A DNA stretch of 30,696 nucleotides, taken from assembly GCF_000003605.2 (NCBI RefSeq), contig NW_003133525.1, positions 1-30,696 on the forward strand, written 5' to 3'. The notes beneath the pieces were generated by a model. The model was not told the DNA's origin and ran no database searches. It saw only the letters and a list, made by a program, of their open reading frames with translations. The position numbers were made by a program, and so were the translations under genes. The DNA comes from Saccoglossus kowalevskii. Taxonomy: Eukaryota; Hemichordata; Enteropneusta; Harrimaniidae. This document shows positions 11,283-23,088 of this stretch, piece after piece. Position 1 is the stretch's first letter; each line of letters begins with the position of its first letter.

Positions 11283-11396
11283 TTCGTATTCGTGTATTAA
11301 ACTTCTTTACAATCGCTTTGTAAGCTACGTATTCGTGCATTAAACTTCTTCACAATCGCTTTGCAAGCTTCGTATTCGTGTATTAAACTTCTTTAC
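11182..11396. repeat. Module C copy 2
   Basis: All five monomers are present, with GCAAGCTTCG at 11,363. The usual 16-monomer linker and T do not follow; the array jumps back to CGCATTG and the TATTTG/GCTTCG end of M, then to A at 11,612. Confidence 0.85.
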
Positions 11397-11611
11397 AATC
11401 GCTTTGTAAGCTACGTATTCGTGTATTAATCTTCTTCACAATCGCTTTGTAAGCTACGTATTCGTGTATTAATCTTCTTCACAATCGCATTGTAAGCTAC
11501 GTATTCGTGTATTAATCTTCTTCACAATCGCTTTGTAAGCTACGTATTTGTGTATTAATCTTCCTCACAATCGCTTTGTAAGCTTCGTATTCGTGTATTA
11601 ATCTTCTTCAC

Positions 11612-11783
11612 AATCGCTTTGTAAGCTACGTATTCGTGTATTAATCATCCTCACAATCGCTTTGTAAGCTACGTATACGTGTATTAATCTTCTTCACAAT
11701 CGCTTTTTAAGCTACGTATTCGTGCATTAATCTTCTCCACAATCGTTTTGTAAGCTACGTATTCGTGTATTAATCTTCTTCAC
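11612..11783. repeat. Module A copy 6
   Basis: CATCCTCAC at 11,646. The third monomer ends CTCCAC instead of CCCCAC. B-type monomers follow to about 12,000, then AACTCATTG and one GCTCCG monomer (12,098), after which the order leaves M immediately. Confidence 0.84.
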
Positions 11784-12439
11784 AATCGCTTTGTAAGCTA
11801 CGTATTCGTGCATTAATCTTCTTCACAATCGCATTGTAAGCTACGTATTCGTGTATTAATCTTCCTCACAAACGCATTGTAAGCTACGTATTTGTGTAAT
11901 AATCTTCTTCACAATCGCTTTGTAAGCTACGTATTCGTGTATTAATCTTTCTCACAAACGCATTGTAAGCTACGTATTTGTGTAATAATCTTCTTCACAA
12001 ACTCATTGTAAGCTACGTATTCGTGCATTAATCTTCTTCACAATCGCTTTGTAAGCTACGTATTCGTGTATTAATCTTCTTCACAATCGCTTTGTAAGCT
12101 CCGTATTCGTTTATTAATCTTCTTCACAATCGCTTTGTAAGCTACGTATTCGTGTATTAATCTTCTTCACAATCGCATTGTAAGCTACGTATTCGTGTAT
12201 TAATCTTCTTCACAAACTCATTGTAAGCTACGTATTCGTGCATTAACCTTCTTCACAATCGCTTTGTAAGCTACGTATTCGTGTATTAATCTTCTTCACA
12301 ATCGCTTTGTAAGCTTCGTATTCGTGTATTAATCTTCTTCACAATCGCTTTGTAAGCTACGTATTCGTGTATTAATCTTCTTCACAATCGCTTTGTAAGC
12401 TACGTATTCGTGTATTAAACTTCTTCACAATCGCTTTGT

Positions 12440-13010
12440 AAGCTACGTATTCGGTATTAATCTTCTTCACAATCGCTTTGTAAGCTACGTATTCGTGCAT
12501 TAATCTTCTTCACAATCGCTTTGTAAGCTACGTATTCGTGCATTAATCTTCTTCACAATCGCTTTGTAAGCTACGTATTCGTGTATTAATCTTCTTCGCA
12601 GTCGCTTTGTAAGCTACGTATTCGTGCATTAATCTTCTTCACAATCGCTTTGTAAGCTACGTATTCGTGTATTAATCTTCTTCACAATCGCTTTGTAAGC
12701 TACGTATTCGTGTATTAAATTTCTTCACAATCGCTTTGTAAGCTACGTATTCGTGCATTAATCTTCTTCACAATCACTTTGTAAGCTACGTATTCGTGCA
12801 TTAATCTTCTTCACAGTCGCTTTGTAAGCTACGTATTCGTGTATTAATCTTCTTCACAGTCGCTTTGTAAGCTACGTATTCGTGCATTAATCTTCTTCAC
12901 AGTCGCTTTGTAAGCTACGTATTCGTGTATTAATCTTCCTAACAATCGCTTTGTAAGCTACGTATTCGTGTATTAAACTTCTTTACAATCGCCTTGTAAG
13001 CTACGTATTC
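12440..13010. repeat. Block with private variants (source or copy)
   Basis: Carries four rare marks: TTCGGTATT (1-bp deletion, 12,451), TAAATTTCTTC (12,716), CAATCACTTTG (12,771) and GCCTTGTAAG (12,991). Its left part recurs at 19,620-20,080 and its right part at 18,960-19,360, at offsets of 7,180 and 6,364 bp. Both offsets equal whole numbers of monomers (167 and 148) once the deletion is counted. Confidence 0.85.
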
Positions 13011-13631
13011 GTGTATTAAACTTCTTCACAATCGCTTTGTAAGCTACGTATTCGTGCATTAATCTTCTTCACAATCGCTTTGTAAGCTACGTATTCGTGC
13101 ATTAAACTTCTTCACAATCGCTTTGTAAGCTACGTATTCGTGTATTAATCTTCTTCACAATCGCTTTGTAAGCTACGTATTCGTGTATTAAACTTCTTCA
13201 CAATCGCTTTGTAAGCTACGTATTCGTGTATTAATCTTCTTCACAATCGCTTTGTAGGCTACGTATTCGTGCATTAATCTTCTTCACAATCGCTTTGTAA
13301 GCTACGTATTCGTGCATTAATCTTCTTCACAATCGCTTTGTAAGCTACGTATTCGTGTATTAATCTTCTTCACAGTCGCTTTGTAAGCTACGTATTCGTG
13401 CATTAATCTTCTTCACAATCGCTTTGTAAGCTACGTATTCGTGTATTAATCTTCTTCACAATCGCTTTGTAAGCTACGTATTCGTGTATTAAACTTCTTC
13501 ACAATCGCTTTGTAAGCTACGTATTCGTGCATTAATCTTCTTCACAATCGCTTTGTAAGCTACGTATTCGTGTATTAATCTTCTTCACAGTCGCTTTGTA
13601 AGCTACGTATTCGTGCATTAATCTTCTTCAC

Positions 13632-13846
13632 AGTCGCTTTGTAAGCTACGTATTCGTGTATTAATCTTCCTATCAATCGCTTTGTAAGCTACGTATTTGT
13701 GTATTACTCTTCTTCACAATCGCTTTGTAAGCTACGTATTCGTGTATTAATCTTCTTCACAATCGCTTTGTAAGCTACGTATTCGTGTATTAATCTTCCT
13801 AACAATCGCTTTGTAAGCTACGTATTTGTGTATTACTCTTCTTCAC
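13632..13846. repeat. Module T copy 5
   Basis: TATTACTC at 13,702 and 13,831, 129 bp apart. The first dimer has CTTCCTATC instead of CTTCCTAAC, a private change. It is followed four monomers later by A at 14,019. Confidence 0.85.
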
Positions 13847-14018
13847 AATCGCTTTGTAAGCTACGTATTCGTGTATTAATCTTCTTCACAATCGCTTTGT
13901 AAGCTACGTATTCGTGCATTAATCTTCCCCACAATCGTTTTGTAAGCTACGTATTCGTGTATTAATCTTCTTCACAATCGCTTTGTAAGCTACGTATTCG
14001 TGTATTAATCTTCTTCAC

Positions 14019-14190
14019 AATCGCTTTGTAAGCTACGTATTCGTGTATTAATCATCCTCACAATCGCTTTGTAAGCTACGTATACGTGTATTAATCTTCT
14101 TCACAATCGCTTTTTAAGCTACGTATTCGTGCATTAATCTTCCCCACAATCGTTTTGTAAGCTACGTATTCGTGTATTAATCTTCTTCAC
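14019..14190. repeat. Module A copy 7
   Basis: CATCCTCAC at 14,053. Only one B-type AAACGCATTG monomer follows (near 14,277) instead of two, so the A-to-M distance is 14 monomers. This deletion is different from the one in the short haplotype at 5,850. Confidence 0.84.
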
Positions 14191-14620
14191 AATCGCTTTG
14201 TAAGCTACGTATTCGTGCATTAATCTTCTTCACAATCGCATTGTAAGCTACGTATTCGTGTATTAATCTTCCTCACAAACGCATTGTAAGCTACGTATTT
14301 GTGTAATAATCTTCTTCACAATCGCTTTGTAAGCTACGTATTCGTGTATTAATCTACTTCACAATCCCTTTGTAAACTACGTATTCGTGCATTAATCTTC
14401 CTCACAATCGCTTTGTAAACTACGTATTCGTGTATTAATCTTCTTCACAATCGCTTTGTAAGCTACGTATTCGTGTATTAATCTTCTTCGCAATCGTATT
14501 GTAAGCTACGTATTCGTGTATTAATCTTCTTCACAAACTCATTGTAAGCTACGTATTCGTGCATTAATCTTCTTCACAATCGCTTTGTAAGCTACGTATG
14601 CGTGTATTAATCTTCTTCAC

Positions 14621-15222
14621 AATCGCTTTGTAAGCTCCGTATTCGTTTATTAATCTTCTTCACAATCGCTTTGTAAGCTACGTATTCGTGCATTAAACTT
14701 CTTCACAATCGCTTTGTAAGCTACGTATTCGTGTATTAATCTACTTCACAATCGCTTTGTAAGCTACGTGTTCGTGTATTAATCTTCTTCACAATCGCTT
14801 TGTAAGCTACGTATTCGTGCATTAATCTTCCTCACAATCGCTTTGTAAGCTACGTATTCGTGTATTAATCTTCTTCACAATCGCTTTGTCAGCTACGTAT
14901 TCGTGTATTAATCTTCTTCACAATCGCTTTGTAAGCTACGTATTCGTGTATTAATCTTCTTCACAATCGCTTTGTAAGCTACGTATTCGTGTATTAATCT
15001 GCTTCACAATCGCTTTGTAAGCTACGTATTCGTGTACTAATCTTCTTCACAATCGCTTTGTAAGCTACGTATTCGTGCATTAATCTTCTTCACAATCGCT
15101 TTGTAAGCTACGTATTCGTGTATTAATCTTCTTCACAATCGCTTTGTAAGCTACGTATTTGTGTATTAATCTTCCTCACAATCGCTTTGTAAGCTTCGTA
15201 TTCGTGTATTAATCTTCTTCAC
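14621..15222. repeat. Module M copy 4
   Basis: Complete: GCTCCG 14,634, GTCAGC 14,888, GCTTCG 15,193. The preceding monomer has TATGCGTG near 14,599, a private variant, and GTAAGTTACG and GCTGCG follow shortly after its end. No C or T follows before the next A. Confidence 0.87.
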
Positions 15223-15996
15223 AATCGCTTTGTAAGTTACGTATTCGTGTATTAAACTTCTTCACAATCGCTTTGTAAGCTGCGTATTCGTGTATTAATC
15301 TTCTTCACAATCGCTTTGTAAGCTACGTATTCGTGTATTAAACTTCTTCACAATCGCTTTGTAAGCTACGTATTCGTGTATTAATCTTCTTCACAATCGC
15401 TTTGTAAGCTACGTATTCGTGCATTAATCTTCTTCACAATCGCTTTGTAAGCTACGTATTCGTGTATTAATCTTCTTCACAATCGCTTTGTAAGCTACGT
15501 ATTCGTGTATTAAACTTCTTCACAATCGCTTTGTAAGCTACGTATTCGTGTATTAATCTTCTTCACAATCGCTTTGTAAGCTACGTATTCGTGCATTAAT
15601 CTTCCTCACAATCGCTTTGTAAGCTACGTATTCGTGTATTAAACTTCTTCACAATCGCTTTGTAAGCTACGTATTCGTGCATTAATCTTCTTCACAATCG
15701 CTTTGTAAGCTACGTATTCGTGCATTAATCTTCCCCACAATCGTTTTGTAAGCTACGTATTCGTGCATTAATCTTCCCCACAATCGTTTTGTAAGCTACG
15801 TATTCGTGTATTAATCTTCTTCACAATCGCTTTGTAAGCTACGTATACGTGTATTAATCTTCTTCACAATCGCTTTTTAAGCTACGTATTCGTGCATTAA
15901 TCTTCCCCACAATCGTTTTGTAAGCTACGTATTCGTGTATTAATCTTCTTCACAATCGCTTTGTAAGCTACGTATTCGTGCATTAATCTTCTTCAC
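15223..15996. repeat. Linker array between M and A
   Basis: Eighteen monomers, mostly consensus, GCATT or TAAAC variants, then two successive CCCCAC/GTTTTG monomers and a TATACGTG monomer (15,844) without CATCCTCAC. The last part, from about 15,696, repeats 2,281-2,581 closely. C and T are absent. Confidence 0.8.
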
Positions 15997-16168
15997 AATC
16001 GCTTTGTAAGCTACGTATTCGTGTATTAATCATCCTCACAATCGCTTTGTAAGCTACGTATACGTGTATTAATCTTCTTCACAATCGCTTTTTAAGCTAC
16101 GTATTCGTGCATTAATCTTCCCCACAATCGTTTTGTAAGCTACGTATTCGTGTATTAATCTTCTTCAC
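15997..16168. repeat. Module A copy 8
   Basis: CATCCTCAC at 16,031, exactly 13,415 bp after the one at 2,616. The full long linker follows (A to M 16 monomers), with CCCTTTGTAAAC at 16,430 and AACTCATTG near 16,603. Confidence 0.86.
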
Positions 16169-16684
16169 AATCGCTTTGTAAGCTACGTATTCGTGCATTA
16201 ATCTTCTTCACAATCGCATTGTAAGCTACGTATTCGTGTATTAATCTTCCTCACAAACGCATTGTAAGCTACGTATTTGTGTAATAATCTTCTTCACAAT
16301 CGCTTTGTAAGCTACGTATTCGTGTATTAATCTTTCTCACAAACGCATTGTAAGCTACGTATTTGTGTAATAATCTTCTTCACAATCGCTTTGTAAGCTA
16401 CGTATTCGTGTATTAATCTACTTCACAATCCCTTTGTAAACTACGTATTCGTGCATTAATCTTCCTCACAATCGCTTTGTAAACTACGTATTCGTGTATT
16501 AATCTTCTTCACAATCGCTTTGTAAGCTACGTATTCGTGTATTAATCTTCTTCACAATCGCATTGTAAGCTACGTATTCGTGTATTAATCTTCTTCACAA
16601 ACTCATTGTAAGCTACGTATTCGTGCATTAATCTTCTTCACAATCGCTTTGTAAGCTACGTATTCGTGTATTAATCTTCTTCAC

Positions 16685-17286
16685 AATCGCTTTGTAAGCT
16701 CCGTATTCGTTTATTAATCTTCTTCACAATCGCTTTGTAAGCTACGTATTCGTGCATTAAACTTGTTCACAATCGCTTTGTAAGCTACGTATTCGTGTAT
16801 TAATCTACTTCACAATCGCTTTGTAAGCTACGTGTTCGTGTATTAATATTCTTCACAATCGCTTTGTAAGCTACGTATTCGTGCATTAATCTTCCTCACA
16901 ATCGCTTTGTAAGCTACGTATTCGTGTATTAATCTTCTTCACAATCGCTTTGTCAGCTACGTATTCGTGTATTAATCTTCTTCACAATCGCTTTGTAAGC
17001 TACGTATTCGTGTATTAATCTTCTTCACAATCGCTTTGTAAGCTACGTATTCGTGTATTAATCTGCTTCACAATCGCTTTGTAAGCTACGTATTCGTGTA
17101 CTAATCTTCTTCACAATCGCTTTGTAAGCTACGTATTCGTGCATTAATCTTCTTCACAATCGCTTTGTAAGCTACGTATTCGTGTATTAATCTTCTTCAC
17201 AATCGCTTTGTAAGCTACGTATTTGTGTATTAATCTTCCTCACAATCGCTTTGTAAGCTTCGTATTCGTGTATTAATCTTCTTCAC
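16685..17286. repeat. Module M copy 5
   Basis: GCTCCG 16,698, GTCAGC 16,952, GCTTCG 17,257. It has TAAACTTGTTCAC at 16,758, otherwise found only at 3,171, and a private TATTAATATTC near 16,845. This is the partner of M copy 1 in the long-range duplication. Confidence 0.87.
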
Positions 17287-17931
17287 AATCGCTTTGTAAG
17301 CTACGTATTCGTGTATTAAACTTCTTCACAATCGCTTTGTAAGCTACGTATTCGTGTATTAATCTTCTTCACAATCGCTTTGTAAGCTACGTATTCGTGT
17401 ATTAATCTTCTTCACAATCGCTTTGTAAGCTACGTATTCGTGTATTAATCTTCTTCACAATCGCTTTGTAAGCTACGTGTTCGTGTATTAATCTTCTTCA
17501 CAATCGCTTTGTAAGCTACGTATTCGTGCATTAATCTTCCTCACAATCGCTTTGTAAGCTACGTATTCGTGTATTAATCTTCTTCACAATCGCTTTGTAA
17601 GCTACGTATTCGTGTATTAATCTTCTTCACAATCGCTTTGTAAGCTACGTATTTGTGTATTACTCTTCTTCACAATCGCTTTGTAAGCTACGTATTCGTG
17701 TATTAATCTTCTTCACAATCGCTTTGTAAGCTACGTATTCGTGTATTAATCTTCCTAACAATCGCTTTGTAAGCTACGTATTCGTGTATTAATCTTCTTC
17801 ACAATCGCTTTGTAAGCTACGTATTCGTGCATTAATCTTCCCCACAATCGTTTTGTAAGCTACGTATTCGTGTATTAATCTTCTTCACAATCGCTTTGTA
17901 AGCTACGTATTCGTGTATTAATCTTCTTCAC
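17287..17931. repeat. Disordered linker with a stray T monomer
   Basis: Fifteen monomers. A CGTGTTCGTG monomer near 17,478 belongs to M, a lone TATTACTC monomer at 17,658 lacks its CTTCCTAAC partner, and a CTTCCTAAC monomer near 17,752 lacks TATTACTC. This looks like T after several exchanges. No gene. Confidence 0.75.
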
Positions 17932-18103
17932 AATCGCTTTGTAAGCTACGTATTCGTGTATTAATCATCCTCACAATCGCTTTGTAAGCTACGTATACGT
18001 GTATTAATCTTCTTCACAATCGCTTTTTAAGCTACGTATTCGTGCATTAATCTTCCCCACAATCGTTTTGTAAGCTACGTATTCGTGTATTAATCTTCTT
18101 CAC
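17932..18103. repeat. Module A copy 9
   Basis: CATCCTCAC at 17,966, 45 monomers after copy 8. The long linker is complete, and M starts 16 monomers after A. One GCTGCG change lies near 18,547. Confidence 0.86.
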
Positions 18104-18619
18104 AATCGCTTTGTAAGCTACGTATTCGTGCATTAATCTTCTTCACAATCGCATTGTAAGCTACGTATTCGTGTATTAATCTTCCTCACAAACGCATTGT
18201 AAGCTACGTATTTGTGTAATAATCTTCTTCACAATCGCTTTGTAAGCTACGTATTCGTGTATTAATCTTTCTCACAAACGCATTGTAAGCTACGTATTTG
18301 TGTAATAATCTTCTTCACAATCGCTTTGTAAGCTACGTATTCGTGTATTAATCTACTTCACAATCCCTTTGTAAACTACGTATTCGTGCATTAATCTTCC
18401 TCACAATCGCTTTGTAAACTACGTATTCGTGTATTAATCTTCTTCACAATCGCTTTGTAAGCTACGTATTCGTGTATTAATCTTCTTCACAATCGCATTG
18501 TAAGCTACGTATTCGTGTATTAATCTTCTTCACAAACTCATTGTAAGCTGCGTATTCGTGCATTAATCTTCTTCACAATCGCTTTGTAAGCTACGTATTC
18601 GTGTATTAATCTTCTTCAC

Positions 18620-18920
18620 AATCGCTTTGTAAGCTCCGTATTCGTTTATTAATCTTCTTCACAATCGCTTTGTAAGCTACGTATTCGTGCATTAAACTTC
18701 TTCACAATCGCTTTGTAAGCTACGTATTCGTGTATTAATCTACTTCACAATCGCTTTGTAAGCTACGTGTTCGTGTATTAATCTTCTTCACAATCGCTTT
18801 GTAAGCTACGTATTCGTGCATTAATCTTCCTCACAATCGCTTTGTAAGCTACGTATTCGTGTATTAATCTTCTTCACAATCGCTTTGTCAGCTACGTATT
18901 CGTGTATTAATCTTCTTCAC
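18620..18920. repeat. Module M copy 6, truncated after GTCAGC
   Basis: GCTCCG 18,633 and GTCAGC 18,887 keep the 254-bp spacing, but the CTGCTTCAC, GTACTAAT and GCTTCG monomers are missing. Within two monomers the array enters CACAGTCGC-type sequence matching the 12.7-kb private block, so the junction is a deletion or an insertion of that block. Confidence 0.84.
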
Positions 18921-18959
18921 AATCGCTTTGTAAGCTACGTATTCGTGTATTAATCTTCT

Positions 18960-19360
18960 TCACAGTCGCTTTGTAAGCTACGTATTCGTGCATTAATCTT
19001 CTTCACAATCGCTTTGTAAGCTACGTATTCGTGTATTAATCTTCTTCACAATCGCTTTGTAAGCTACGTATTCGTGTATTAAATTTCTTCACAATCGCTT
19101 TGTAAGCTACGTATTCGTGCATTAATCTTCTTCACAATCACTTTGTAAGCTACGTATTCGTGCATTAATCTTCTTCACAGTCGCTTTGTAAGCTACGTAT
19201 TCGTGTATTAATCTTCTTCACAGTCGCTTTGTAAGCTACGTATTCGTGCATTAATCTTCTTCACAGTCGCTTTGTAAGCTACGTATTCGTGTATTAATCT
19301 TCCTAACAATCGCTTTGTAAGCTACGTATTCGTGTATTAAACTTCTTTACAATCGCCTTG
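18960..19360. repeat. Second copy of the private-variant block (right part)
   Basis: TAAATTTCTTC 19,080, CAATCAC 19,135 and GCCTTG 19,355 lie exactly 6,364 bp (148 monomers) after their counterparts at 12,716, 12,771 and 12,991. A GCAAGCTTCG C-type monomer follows at 19,394-19,436. Confidence 0.86.
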
Positions 19361-19619
19361 TAAGCTACGTATTCGTGCATTAAACTTCTTCACAATCGCT
19401 TTGCAAGCTTCGTATTCGTGTATTAAACTTCTTTACAATCGCTTTGTAAGCTACGTATTCGTGTATTAATCTTCTTCACAATCGCTTTGTAAGCTTCGTA
19501 TTCGTGTATTAATCTTCTTCACAATCGCTTTGTAAGCTACGTATTCGTGTATTAATCTTCTTCACAATCGCTTTGTAAGCTACGTATTCGTGTATTAAAC
19601 TTCTTCACAATCGCTTTGT

Positions 19620-20080
19620 AAGCTACGTATTCGGTATTAATCTTCTTCACAATCGCTTTGTAAGCTACGTATTCGTGCATTAATCTTCTTCACAATCGCT
19701 TTGTAAGCTACGTATTCGTGCATTAATCTTCTTCACAATCGCTTTGTAAGCTACGTATTCGTGTATTAATCTTCTTCACAGTCGCTTTGTAAGCTACGTA
19801 TTCGTGCATTAATCTTCTTCACAATCGCTTTGTAAGCTACGTATTCGTGTATTAATCTTCTTCACAATCGCTTTGTAAGCTACGTATTCGTGTATTAAAT
19901 TTCTTCACAATCGCTTTGTAAGCTACGTATTCGTGCATTAATCTTCTTCACAATCACTTTGTAAGCTACGTATTCGTGCATTAATCTTCTTCACAGTCGC
20001 TTTGTAAGCTACGTATTCGTGTATTAATCTTCTTCACAGTCGCTTTGTAAGCTACGTATTCGTGCATTAATCTTCTTCAC
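19620..20080. repeat. Third copy of the private-variant block (left part)
   Basis: TTCGGTATT with the same 1-bp deletion as at 12,451 (here at 19,631), then TAAATTTCTTC 19,896 and CAATCAC 19,951, all 7,180 bp after their partners. The shared deletion is strong evidence of common descent. CACAGTCGC monomers and T follow. Confidence 0.87.
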
Positions 20081-20381
20081 AGTCGCTTTGTAAGCTACGT
20101 ATTCGTGTATTAATCTTCCTAACAATCGCTTTGTAAGCTACGTATTTGTGTATTACTCTTCTTCACAATCGCTTTGTAAGCTACGTATTCGTGTATTAAT
20201 CTTCTTCACAATCGCTTTGTAAGCTACGTATTCGTGCATTAATCTTCCTCACAATCGCTTTTTAAACTACGTATTCGTGTATTAATCTTCTTCACAATCG
20301 CTTTGTAAGCTACGTATTCGTGTATTAATCTTCCTAACAATCGCTTTGTAAGCTACGTATTTGTGTATTACTCTTCTTCAC
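20081..20381. repeat. Module T copy 6, 215-bp spaced form
   Basis: TATTACTC at 20,151 and 20,366, 215 bp (five monomers) apart, with a CTTTTTAAAC monomer between them. It matches 5,334-5,634 at an offset of 14,747 bp. Confidence 0.85.
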
Positions 20382-20638
20382 AATCGCTTTGTAAGCTACG
20401 TATTCGTGTATTAATCTTCTTCACAATCGCTTTGTAAGCTACGTATTCGTGTATTAATCTTCCTAACAATCGCTTTGTAAGCTACGTATTCGTGTATTAA
20501 TCTTCTTCACAATCGCTTTGTAAGCTACGTATTCGTGCATTAATCTTCCTCACAATCGTTTTGTAAGCTACGTATTCGTGTATTAATCTTCTTCACAATC
20601 GCTTTGTAAGCTACGTATTCGTGTATAATCTTCTTCAC

Positions 20639-21239
20639 AATCGCTTTGTAAGCTACGTATTCGTTTATTAATCTTCTCACAATCGCTTTGTAAGCTACGT
20701 ATTCGTGCATTAAACTTCTTCACAATCGCTTTGTAAGCTACGTATTCGTGTATTAATCTACTTCACAATCGCTTTGTAAGCTACGTGTTCGTGTATTAAT
20801 CTTCTTCACAATCGCTTTGTAAGCTACGTATTCGTGCATTAATCTTCCTCACAATCGCTTTGTAAGCTACGTATTCGTGTATTAATCTTCTTCACAATCG
20901 CTTTGTCAGCTACGTATTCGTGTATTAATCTTCTTCACAATCGCTTTGTAAGCTACGTATTCGTGTATTAATCTTCTTCACAATCGCTTTGTAAGCTACG
21001 TATTCGTGTATTAATCTGCTTCACAATCGCTTTGTAAGCTACGTATTCGTGTATTAATCTTCTTCACAATCGCTTTGTAAGCTACGTATTCGTGCATTAA
21101 TCTTCTTCACAATCGCTTTGTAAGCTACGTATTCGTGTATTAATCTTCTTCACAATCGCTTTGTAAGCTACGTATTTGTGTATTAATCTTCCTCACAATC
21201 GCTTTGTAAGCTACGTATTCGTGCATTAATCTTCTTCAC
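20639..21239. repeat. Module M copy 7, variant
   Basis: TCGTTTATT, CTACTTCAC, CGTGTTCGTG, GTCAGC (20,905), CTGCTTCAC and TATTTGTG occur in order, but the first monomer has GCTACG rather than GCTCCG, and GTACTAAT and GCTTCG are replaced by GTATTAAT and GCTACG. The latter two features match the first half of the copy at 6,452. One base is deleted near 20,677, and another near 20,625 just upstream. Confidence 0.8.
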
Positions 21240-21540
21240 AATCGCTTTGTAAGCTACGTATTCGTGTATTAATCTTCTTCACAATCGCTTTGTAAGCAAC
21301 GTATTCGTGTATTAATCGGCTTCACAATCGCTTTGTAAGCTACGTATTCGTGTACTAATCTTCTTCAAAATCGCTTTGTAAGCTACGTATTCGTGCATTA
21401 ATCTTCTTCACAATCGCTTTGTAAGCTACGTATTCGTGTATTAATCTTCTTCACAATCGCTTTGTAAGCTACGTATTCGTGCATTAATCTTCCTCACAAT
21501 CGCTTTGTAAACTACGTATTCGTGCATTAATCTTCTTCAC

Positions 21541-21755
21541 AATCGCTTTGTAAGCTACGTATTCGTGTATTAAACTTCTTTACAATCGCTTTGTAAGCTA
21601 CGTATTCGTGCATTAAACTTCTTCACAATCGCTTTGTAAGCTTCGTATTCGTGTATTAAACTTCTTTACAATCGCTTTGTAAGCTACGTATTCGTGCATT
21701 AAACTTCTTCACAATCGCTTTGCAAGCTTCGTATTCGTGTATTAAACTTCTTTAC
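21541..21755. repeat. Module C copy 3
   Basis: Five monomers with GCAAGCTTCG at 21,722. T follows after only nine linker monomers (22,143) instead of 16. Upstream lie GCAACG (near 21,297), CGGCTTCAC and TTCAAAATCG private variants around 21,297-21,370. Confidence 0.85.
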
Positions 21756-22142
21756 AATCGCTTTGTAAGCTACGTATTCGTGTATTAATCTTCTTCACAA
21801 TCGCTTTGTAAGCTTCGTATTCGTGTATTAATCTTCTTCACAATCGCTTTGTAAGCTACGTATTCGTGCATTAATCTTCTTCACAATCGCTTTGTAAGCT
21901 ACGTATTCGTGCATTAAACTTCTTCACAATCGCTTTGTAAGCTACGTATTCGTGTATTAATCTTCTTCACAATCGCTTTGTAAGCTACGTATTCGTGTAT
22001 TAAACTTCTTCACAATCGCTTTGTAAGCTACGTATTCGTGCATTAATCTTCTTCACAATCGCTTTGTAAGCTACGTATTCGTGTATTAATCTTCTTCACA
22101 GTCGCTTTGTAAGCTACGTATTCGTGCATTAATCTTCTTCAC

Positions 22143-22357
22143 AGTCGCTTTGTAAGCTACGTATTCGTGTATTAATCTTCCTAACAATCGCTTTGTAAGC
22201 TACGTATTTGTGTATTACTCCTCTTCACAATGGCTTTGTAAGCTACGTATTCGTGTATTAATCTTCTTCACAATCGCTTTGTAAGCTACGTATTCTTGTA
22301 TTAATCTTCCTAACAATCGCTTTGTAAGCTACGTATTTGTGTATTACTCTTCTTCAC
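22143..22357. repeat. Module T copy 7
   Basis: TATTACTC at 22,213 and 22,342 (129 bp apart). Private changes are ATTACTCCTC, CAATGGC and TATTCTTG between 22,217 and 22,297. A follows three monomers later at 22,487. Confidence 0.84.
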
Positions 22358-22486
22358 AATCGCTTTGTAAGCTACGTATTCGTGTATTAATCTTCTTCAC
22401 AATCGCTTTGTAAGCTACGTATTCGTGCATTAATCTTCCCCACAATCGTTTTGTAAGCTACGTATTCGTGTATTAATCTTCTTCAC

Positions 22487-22658
22487 AATCGCTTTGTAAG
22501 CTACGTATTCGTGTATTAATCATCCTCACAATCGCTTTGTAAGCTACGTATACGTGTATTAATCTTCTTCACAATCGCTTTTTAAGCTACGTATTCGTGC
22601 ATTAATCTTCCCCACAATCGTTTTGTAAGCTACGTATTCGTGTATTAATCTTCCTCAC
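22487..22658. repeat. Module A copy 10, short-linker haplotype
   Basis: CATCCTCAC at 22,521, 106 monomers after copy 9, the largest gap between A modules. It runs directly into the AAACGC monomer, as at 5,850 and 26,185. Confidence 0.86.
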
Positions 22659-23088
22659 AAACGCATTGTAAGCTACGTATTTGTGTAATAATCTTCTTCA
22701 CAATCGCTTTGTAAGCTACGTATTCGTGTATTAATCTTTCTCACAAACGCATTGTAAGCTACGTATTTGTGTAATAATCTTCTTCACAATCGCTTTGTAA
22801 GCTACGTATTCGTGTATTAATCTACTTCACAATCCCTTTGTAAACTACGTATTCGTGCATTAATCTTCCTCACAATCGCTTTGTAAACTACGTATTCGTG
22901 TATTAATCTTCTTCACAATCGCTTTGTAAGCTACGTATTCGTGTATTAATCTTCTTCACAATCGCATTGTAAGCTACGTATTCGTGTATTAATCTTCTTC
23001 ACAAACTCATTGTAAGCTACGTATTCGTGCATTAATCTTCTTCACAATCGCTTTGTAAGCTACGTATTCGTGTATTAATCTTCTTCAC

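Noticed and set aside
5912-11363. A single 77-monomer repeat period, because A (5,884 to 9,195) and C (8,052 to 11,363) both shift by 3,311 bp
   Set aside because: The sequence between does not stay collinear: the GCTCCG at 6,465 has no partner at 9,776. The second 3,311 is 53 monomers plus a 24-monomer duplication, so the agreement is coincidental.
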